Shown here: positions 58,825 to 64,000 of the stretch, piece after piece
Layout of the letters: each line of letters opens with the position of its first letter
How positions within the stretch are numbered: the first letter of the stretch is position 1
Origin: an uncultured Pelagibacteraceae bacterium
Lineage (GTDB): Bacteria; Pseudomonadota; Alphaproteobacteria; Pelagibacterales; Pelagibacteraceae
NCBI GenBank assembly: GCA_902611405.1
Contig: CACLZL010000001.1
Location: 62,001 to 126,000, forward strand
DNA length: 64,000 bases
Direction: 5' to 3'
Translations under genes and position numbers: made by a program
Notes under the pieces: generated by a model
The model's database searches: none
Told to the model about the DNA's origin: nothing
Seen by the model: only the letters and a program-made list of their open reading frames with translations

Positions 58825-59264
58825 TGAGCAAATTTTTAAAATTAATAGGATTAATACTTTTAACAGCTTCTTTTAACAGCACGTCTTTTAGTAAAGAAAA
58901 TTTTTTTAATGAAGCTTTAGAATTGTTTAAAAAAGAAAAATATGAAGATGCGCGTTTTTTATTTGAGAGAAATATTGTTTTTAATCCAAAAGACGCAAAC
59001 TCGTATTTATATTTAGCAAAAATTTATAACCAAGAAGAAAATCAAAGAAAAGAGGAATACAATTTAGAAACGACACTTTTAATTGAGCCTGATAACGAAG
59101 AAGCTTTATTAATGTTAATGAAAATTGCTTTAGAAAAATCTAATTATGAAAAAGTCAAAGATCTTTCAGATAAGTTTGTAAAAGTTTGCAAAAATTTATG
59201 TGATGAAAACAAGGATATTCAAGAGTCATTAAAAAATATAGAACCTGAAAATAATGAGTCTTGA
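58824..59264 (+). CDS. Secreted TPR-repeat protein
   Basis: A 146-residue protein with an N-terminal hydrophobic signal (about 1-23, ending near SFS) followed by tetratricopeptide-like helices: [42 protein letters not shown] and [33 protein letters not shown]. The end is acidic. The function is unknown. It is squeezed between guaB and guaA with overlaps of 1 and 11 bases, so it is cotranscribed with GMP synthesis, with no obvious biochemical link. Confidence 0.85.
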   Translation: MSKFLKLIGLILLTASFNSTSFSKENFFNEALELFKKEKYEDARFLFERNIVFNPKDANSYLYLAKIYNQEENQRKEEYNLETTLLIEPDNEEALLMLMKIALEKSNYEKVKDLSDKFVKVCKNLCDENKDIQESLKNIEPENNES

Positions 59265-60816
59265 TCAAAATCTTAACAAAATCTTAATAATTGATTTTGG
59301 TTCTCAATTTACGCAATTAATTGCAAGAAGAGTAAGAGAATTAGGTGTGTTTTCTGAAATAGTTAGTCACAAAAAAATAAAACTAAAAGACATAAATCAC
59401 AGTATTAAAGGAATAGTATTATCTGGTGGTCCATTAAATGTTTATCAAATAAATAAATATTCATTTGATAAAAAAATTTTACAAATTGATGTACCAGTTC
59501 TTGGAATATGTTTTGGACATCAAATTTTATCAAAACTTAATGGTGGAAGGGTAAAGCAATCAAAACATAGAGAATTTGGTTTAGCTAATGTTTATAAAAA
59601 AAATAACAGTCTTTTAACAAATAATTTTTTTGGAAACAAAAAATCCAAACAAGTTTGGATGAGCCATGCTGATCAAGTTTCAAAACTTCCTAAGAACTTT
59701 AAAGTAGTTGCATCAAGCACTAATTCAAAATTTGCAATTGTTGAAAATAAAATAAAAAAATATTATGGAGTACAATTCCACCCAGAAGTAACTCATACAG
59801 AGAGCGGAAAAAAATTAATAAGAAATTTTATTTTTTTAATTTGTAAAATTAAAAGGAATTGGTCCTCTAAGGATCAAAAAAATCAATTAATTAAAGATGT
59901 TAGAAAACAAGTTGGAAATAGCAAAGTTATTTGTGCATTATCAGGAGGTGTGGACAGTAGTGTAGTCGCACAATTATTGAATAAAGCTATTGGTAAAAAA
60001 CTTTATTGTATTTTTGTAAACACTGGCCTTTTAAGAAAAAACGAGGAAGTACAAGTGGTTCAGACATTTAAAAAGCGTTTAAAAATGAATTTAATTTATG
60101 TAAATGCTGAAAAGGAATTCCTAAAAAAATTAAAAAACGTTTCTGATCCAGAAAAAAAAAGAAAAATAATCGGTAATTTATTTATTAAAATCTTTGAGCG
60201 ATATGCTAAGAAAATTAAAAAAGTTAAATTTTTAGCTCAGGGCACCCTCTATCCAGATTTAATTGAGAGCAAATCTGTTACTGGTAGTCAAACTTCTAAA
60301 ATTAAATCACATCATAATGTTGGTGGCCTTCCAAAAAAAATGAATTTAAAATTAGTAGAACCACTTAAATTTTTATTTAAGGACGAGGTAAGAAAATTAG
60401 GATTAGAGTTAAATTTAAGTAAAGAAATTATTTCAAGACATCCTTTTCCTGGACCAGGTTTAGCTATTCGAATGCCAGGCATAATAACTAATGAAAAAAT
60501 TAAAATTCTAAAAGAGGCTGATTATTATTTTGTTCAAGCCCTAAAAGATCACGGTCTTTATCATAAGATTTGGCAAGCCTATGCAGCATTACTTCCAGTA
60601 AAAACAGTTGGTGTTATGGGAGATAATCGAACTTATGAATATTTATGTTTATTAAGAGCAATTACGTCTGAGGATGGAATGACAGCAGATTATTATGAAT
60701 TTAAAAAATCATTTATACAAACTATATCAAATAAAATAGTTAATAGTATTAGAGGTATAAATAGAGTTGTTTATGATGTTACATCAAAGCCACCAAGTAC
60801 TATTGAATTAGAGTAA
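59254..60816 (+). CDS. guaA: GMP synthase (glutamine-hydrolysing)
   Basis: Converts XMP to GMP. The 520-residue protein has the class I glutamine amidotransferase domain with SGGP, Cys86 in GICFGHQ and the later [11 protein letters not shown], then the ATP pyrophosphatase domain with the PP-loop [11 protein letters not shown] and a C-terminal dimerisation domain with [12 protein letters not shown]. The length is standard. It overlaps the TPR gene by 11 bases. Confidence 0.97.
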   Translation: MSLDQNLNKILIIDFGSQFTQLIARRVRELGVFSEIVSHKKIKLKDINHSIKGIVLSGGPLNVYQINKYSFDKKILQIDVPVLGICFGHQILSKLNGGRVKQSKHREFGLANVYKKNNSLLTNNFFGNKKSKQVWMSHADQVSKLPKNFKVVASSTNSKFAIVENKIKKYYGVQFHPEVTHTESGKKLIRNFIFLICKIKRNWSSKDQKNQLIKDVRKQVGNSKVICALSGGVDSSVVAQLLNKAIGKKLYCIFVNTGLLRKNEEVQVVQTFKKRLKMNLIYVNAEKEFLKKLKNVSDPEKKRKIIGNLFIKIFERYAKKIKKVKFLAQGTLYPDLIESKSVTGSQTSKIKSHHNVGGLPKKMNLKLVEPLKFLFKDEVRKLGLELNLSKEIISRHPFPGPGLAIRMPGIITNEKIKILKEADYYFVQALKDHGLYHKIWQAYAALLPVKTVGVMGDNRTYEYLCLLRAITSEDGMTADYYEFKKSFIQTISNKIVNSIRGINRVVYDVTSKPPSTIELE

Positions 60817-60837
60817 TTTTTAACTATAAGTATTATT

Positions 60838-61257
60838 ATGAAATATTTACACACTATGATTAGGATTAGCGATGTTGATGCATCTCTAAGGTTTTTTTGT
60901 GAAGGTCTTGGACTTAAAGAAACAAGAAGAAAAGATAGTGAAAAAGGAAGATACACTTTAATCTTTCTTGCACCACCAAATGACAAAAATACTGAGATTG
61001 AATTAACATATAACTGGGATGGTGATAATCTAGGAGAGGGATCAAGAAATTTTGGTCATCTAGCTTACAGAGTAGATAATGTTTATGAGACATGCCAAAG
61101 ACTTATGGACATGGGTTACACTATTAATAGACCGCCAAGAGACGGTCATATGGCTTTTGTTAGATCACCGGATAAAATTTCAATAGAATTGCTTCAAGAT
61201 GGATATTTAGATCCTCAAGAACCCTGGGCTTCAATGGAAAATACTGGCATTTGGTAA
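60838..61257 (+). CDS. gloA: Lactoylglutathione lyase (glyoxalase I)
   Basis: VOC-fold metalloenzyme detoxifying methylglyoxal. The 139-residue protein has YLHTMIRISDVDASLRFFCEGLGLK with the first metal His, YTLIFLAPPND...EIELTYNWD with the Glu, FGHLAYRVDNVYETCQRL with the second His, and SPDKISIELLQ with the catalytic Glu. An extra C-terminal tail (EPWASMENTGIW) is seen. panB follows 15 bases later. Confidence 0.92.
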   Translation: MKYLHTMIRISDVDASLRFFCEGLGLKETRRKDSEKGRYTLIFLAPPNDKNTEIELTYNWDGDNLGEGSRNFGHLAYRVDNVYETCQRLMDMGYTINRPPRDGHMAFVRSPDKISIELLQDGYLDPQEPWASMENTGIW

Positions 61258-61272
61258 TTTCTACCAATGTGA

Positions 61273-62043
61273 ATGAATAAATTTAAAAAATTAATATTAA
61301 AAAAAAACAAAACTAAAATAGTTAGTCTAACTGCATATTCAAAAAATATTGCATCAATCTTAGATAATCACTGCGATATAATTCTTGTTGGAGATTCTTT
61401 GGGCTCAGTTTTGTACAACTATAAGTCAACTAGAGAAGTTTCCTTAGATATGATGATAGAACACTCAAAGAGTGTAAGGATGGGAATTAAAAAAGCACTA
61501 ATGGTAGTAGACATGCCATACAAAACTTATCGAAATTCAAAAGAGGCTTTAAAAAATGCGAAAAAGATAATGTCAAAAACTAAATGTGATGCGGTAAAAT
61601 TAGAAGGAGGAAAAAAAGTTTATGAGATAATCAAAAATTTAATTAAAAATAAAATTCCTGTTATGGGTCACTTAGGTTTACTTCCTCAGTCAGATAAAAC
61701 TTTTAAATTTAAGGGAAAAAAAATATTTGAGAGAAATAGAATTTTAAAAGATGCATCATTATTAGAAAAAGCTGGAGTGTTTTCTATTGTTTTAGAATGT
61801 GTCGAGACTTCTTTAGCAAAACTTGTTACTCAAAATATTAAAGTGCCAACAATAGGTATTGGAGCTTCTAAATATTGTGACGGACAAATATTAGTTTTTG
61901 ATGATTTAATTGGTTTAAATCCAATGAATTATAAGTTTGTAAAAAAATATGCAAATATTAGAAAAGATATTTCAAAAGCTGTTTCAAATTATTCAAAAGA
62001 TGTTAGAAAAATTAAATTTCCTAATAATAAAAATTCTTATTAA
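61273..62043 (+). CDS. panB: 3-methyl-2-oxobutanoate hydroxymethyltransferase
   Basis: First committed enzyme of pantothenate synthesis, making ketopantoate. The 256-residue protein carries VSLTAYSKNIASILD, LVGDSLGSVLYNY with the metal Asp, VVDMPYKTY, VKLEGGKK, VMGHLGLLPQS, LECVETSLA and GIGASKYCDGQILVFDDLIGL. The length is slightly short. panC is not adjacent, so the rest of the pathway must lie elsewhere or be replaced by uptake. It ends one base before the convergent TerC gene. Confidence 0.93.
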   Translation: MNKFKKLILKKNKTKIVSLTAYSKNIASILDNHCDIILVGDSLGSVLYNYKSTREVSLDMMIEHSKSVRMGIKKALMVVDMPYKTYRNSKEALKNAKKIMSKTKCDAVKLEGGKKVYEIIKNLIKNKIPVMGHLGLLPQSDKTFKFKGKKIFERNRILKDASLLEKAGVFSIVLECVETSLAKLVTQNIKVPTIGIGASKYCDGQILVFDDLIGLNPMNYKFVKKYANIRKDISKAVSNYSKDVRKIKFPNNKNSY

Positions 62044-62655
62044 TTAAAAGTATTTTTTAAATTCTTCATTAATATTCAATATTTCAAGATCAACTAATCC
62101 ACCAATTACTAATTGTAGACCAACAATTAGGATAAATACTAATCCGATATAAGCTATCCAAATATGTTTTTGAATATAATTAGCCATATATGTAGCTAAA
62201 GCACCAGTCAGCACAACTGACAACATAAGACCAAATATCATAAATCCAAAATATCCTTTTGCTGCTGCAACTACACCAATGACATTATCAAAACTAATCA
62301 TGATATCTGCAAACAAAACTTTTCCAATACTACTAATATATGAAGGCTCTTTACCTTTTTTAGTAGTGGGTTTTACTTTTTTAATGTCTAATAAATCTTT
62401 CCTTAAATCATTAACAATCCAAATTAATAATAGACCACCTAAAATTTTTATAAAATAAAATTCAAATAAAAAAGTTGCAAAAATTGCAAAAAAGATTTTA
62501 AAAACAAAGGCCCCAATTACACCCCAAAGAATTATTTGTTTTCTATTTTTTGGAACAAAATTTGAAGCTATAGATCCAACTATAACTGCGTTGTCTGCTG
62601 TTAATATAATTGTGATAAAAATTATATTGGTTAAAATTATGAGCTCTTCAATCAA
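62044..62655 (-). CDS. TerC/YjbE-family integral membrane protein
   Basis: A 203-residue protein with about seven hydrophobic spans. The two TerC motifs appear as ILTADNAVIVGSIAS near residue 20 and FADIMISFDNVIGVVAAAKG near residue 118, each with an Asp-Asn pair in a membrane helix. Members are linked to metal export, such as manganese; which ion here is not known. It diverges from dctP across 111 bases. Confidence 0.9.
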   Translation of the reverse strand: MIEELIILTNIIFITIILTADNAVIVGSIASNFVPKNRKQIILWGVIGAFVFKIFFAIFATFLFEFYFIKILGGLLLIWIVNDLRKDLLDIKKVKPTTKKGKEPSYISSIGKVLFADIMISFDNVIGVVAAAKGYFGFMIFGLMLSVVLTGALATYMANYIQKHIWIAYIGLVFILIVGLQLVIGGLVDLEILNINEEFKKYF

Positions 62656-62755
62656 GGTATCATTATAATAGTATAATCTAGCAAATTTTCAATGAGACCA
62701 TAATGATAATTTTATTGATTTACTCTTTTAGAGATAATTAAATGTTAATTTATAA

Positions 62756-62762
62756 AAGGAGG
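62756..62762 (+). promoter_or_regulatory. Strong ribosome binding site of dctP
   Basis: AAGGAGG, a full anti-Shine-Dalgarno match, four bases before the dctP ATG. Few genes in this window have so complete a site, fitting a highly made periplasmic protein. Confidence 0.85.
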
Positions 62763-62766
62763 ATAG

Positions 62767-63738
62767 ATGAAATTATTCAAATTATTTATATCTATAATTA
62801 CTTCAGTTTTATTATTTGCTAACGTTTCTTTAGCTGAGAAATGGGATATGGCACTAGCTTATGGTGCAGGTAACTTTCATTCTGCTAATGCAACAGAATT
62901 TGCAAAGAATGTAACTGAAAAAAGTGGTGGAAAACTAACAATTGTTACTCACCCAGGTGGTTCGTTATTTAAAGGTGGTGAAATTTTCAGAGCCGTAAGA
63001 ACAGGTCAAGCACCTATCGGTGAAAGATTTATGTCAGCTCTTGGAAAAGAAGATCCTTTATATGAAATTGACTCATTGCCTTTCTTAGCAACTACATATG
63101 ATGATGCTATGAAATTATATGAAGCTTCAAAACCATATATTGTTAAGAGTCTTGATGAAAAAGGATTGGTATTTCTTTATGCAGTGCCATGGCCTGCACA
63201 AGGACTTTACAGTAAAAAGCAAATTAAAAAAGTTGGTGATCTAAATGGATTAAAATTTAGAGCATACAACTCAGCAACAATTAGAATTGCAGAGTTAACA
63301 GGAATGGCACCAACTAAAATTGAAGCAGCTGAAATTAGCCAAGCATTTTCTACAGGTGCTGTCGAAAGTATGATTACTTCACCAACAACTGGTAAAAATA
63401 GTAAGATTTGGGAAAATGGTGTTAAATATTTTTATGATATTGCAGCATGGTTTCCAAAAAATATGATCATAGCTAACAAAGCCGCTTGGAATAAACTTGA
63501 TAAAGCAACTCAAGATTTAGTAATGAACCAAGCAGCAATTGCTGAAGAAAAGGGTTGGGAATTATCCAAACAAGGTAATACTGGAGACAAGAAAGCTTTA
63601 GCAGATGCTGGAATGGAAGTAGGCGAAGTCAATTCAGCTTTGAAAAAACATTTTGAAAAAGTTGGAGCAACAATGTCTGAAGAGTGGAAAGCAAAAGCTG
63701 GAGACAGAGGTGCTGCAGTTTTATCTGCTTACAAATAA
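62767..63738 (+). CDS. dctP: TRAP transporter solute-binding protein DctP
   Basis: Periplasmic receptor of a sodium-driven TRAP carboxylate-type transporter. The 323-residue protein has a Sec signal peptide (ending near SLAEKW, about 23), then SANATEFAKNVTEKSGGKLTIVTHPGGSLFKGGEIFRAVRTGQ, LPFLATTYDDA, the YSKKQIKKVGDLNGLKFRAYN region holding the ligand-binding Arg, and MITSPTTGKN. The ligand cannot be read off. The small permease gene follows, with a terminator between. Confidence 0.94.
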   Translation: MKLFKLFISIITSVLLFANVSLAEKWDMALAYGAGNFHSANATEFAKNVTEKSGGKLTIVTHPGGSLFKGGEIFRAVRTGQAPIGERFMSALGKEDPLYEIDSLPFLATTYDDAMKLYEASKPYIVKSLDEKGLVFLYAVPWPAQGLYSKKQIKKVGDLNGLKFRAYNSATIRIAELTGMAPTKIEAAEISQAFSTGAVESMITSPTTGKNSKIWENGVKYFYDIAAWFPKNMIIANKAAWNKLDKATQDLVMNQAAIAEEKGWELSKQGNTGDKKALADAGMEVGEVNSALKKHFEKVGATMSEEWKAKAGDRGAAVLSAYK

Positions 63739-63748
63739 ATAGTCTTAA

Positions 63749-63782
63749 AAAAAAGGCCAACTTGTAGTAAGTTGGCCTTTTT
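63749..63782 (+). terminator. Rho-independent terminator between dctP and dctQ
   Basis: A nine-bp stem GGCCAACTT / AAGTTGGCC with loop GTAGT, flanked by A residues and followed by five T residues. It starts about 11 bases after the dctP stop and ends six bases before the next ATG, so it can only act inside the operon. Confidence 0.9.
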
Positions 63783-63787
63783 ACTAA

Positions 63788-64000
63788 ATGTTTCAATCAA
63801 TAAATAATAATCTAAATAAACTTTACAAATTTTCAGGGTATTTAGCTGCTTTTTTTTTAATACTTGTTGCAGTTTTTATTTTAATTGGAATTTCCTCAAG
63901 AATTTTTGGTTTTTACATAAGAGGTTTAGCTGAATACTCAGGCTACTGCATGGCTGCAGCCTCTTTTTTTGCTTTAGCATTTACTTTTGTTGAGGGTGGA
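63788..64000 (+). CDS. dctQ: TRAP transporter small permease DctQ (3' partial)
   Basis: The first 71 codons of a membrane protein that runs off the window. It starts MFQSINNNLNKLYKFSGYLAAFF, then a hydrophobic span (LILVAVFILIGISSRIFG) and the start of a second (YSGYCMAAASFFALAFTFVE), the DctQ layout. Context just after dctP supports the call; the large permease dctM should follow outside the window. Confidence 0.85.
   Translation, partial: MFQSINNNLNKLYKFSGYLAAFFLILVAVFILIGISSRIFGFYIRGLAEYSGYCMAAASFFALAFTFVEGG

Noticed and set aside
60838..61257. gloA and panB as a functional unit
   Set aside because: They are close and on one strand, but no biochemical link is evident; proximity is general in this compact genome.

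Overview
The window looks like a chromosome segment of a streamlined marine alphaproteobacterium of the SAR11 clade (Pelagibacterales, Candidatus Pelagibacter-like). The evidence is very AT-rich DNA, lysine-, asparagine- and isoleucine-rich proteins, almost no intergenic space, many 1-11 nt gene overlaps, a proteorhodopsin gene, an alphaproteobacterial-type DksA, a GTTC-N7-GTTC LexA box and a TRAP transporter. The clade call is from family resemblance and gene order, not from a database search. No gene-free stretch exceeds 300 bases; the longest, about 200 bases, lies upstream of proteorhodopsin and holds only promoter-like sequence and a palindrome.

Layout. 1-9982: the division and cell-wall (dcw) cluster mraY-murD-ftsW-murG-murC-murB-ddl-ftsQ, a shortened ftsA-like gene, then lpxC; ftsZ is not at its usual place. 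10030-21797: bamD, ligA, pepP, uvrD, an AsmA-like protein, fumC, a MazG-like pyrophosphohydrolase, nadC and nadA. 21838-26393: tRNA-Leu(GAG), ygfZ, a dihydroorotase, an SMR transporter and prpE. 26556-30496: blue-tuned proteorhodopsin with its own palindrome and terminator, then desaturase, ferredoxin, ferredoxin reductase and GST. 30501-31227: a zinc-ligand-poor DksA followed by two very small membrane-protein ORFs. 31306-39232: a tightly packed envelope-saccharide cluster (GT39, GT2, DUF1800, DUF1501, a secreted clan GH-A hydrolase and two secreted lyase-fold proteins). 39244-44385: a small Cys-tailed protein and ureDABCEFG. 44396-46076: umuDC with a clear SOS promoter. 46222-50726: small enzymes, a glycerate kinase, tolC and recA. 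50773-62655: alaS, icd, psd-pssA-GT8-like-rlmE, guaB-TPR-guaA, gloA, panB and terC. 62767-64000: dctP, an intercistronic terminator and the start of dctQ.

Most genes are housekeeping. The parts most worth a second look are the reduced FtsA with no adjacent ftsZ, the saccharide cluster, the CBS-less IMP dehydrogenase, the SOS promoter geometry at umuD and its echo at recA, the two palindromes flanking proteorhodopsin, the tiny ORFs behind dksA, and the terminator inside the TRAP operon. Convergent genes overlap at their 3' ends at five places (ligA/pepP, asmA-like/fumC, mazG-like/nadC, pyrC/SMR, alaS/icd), a mark of strong compaction.
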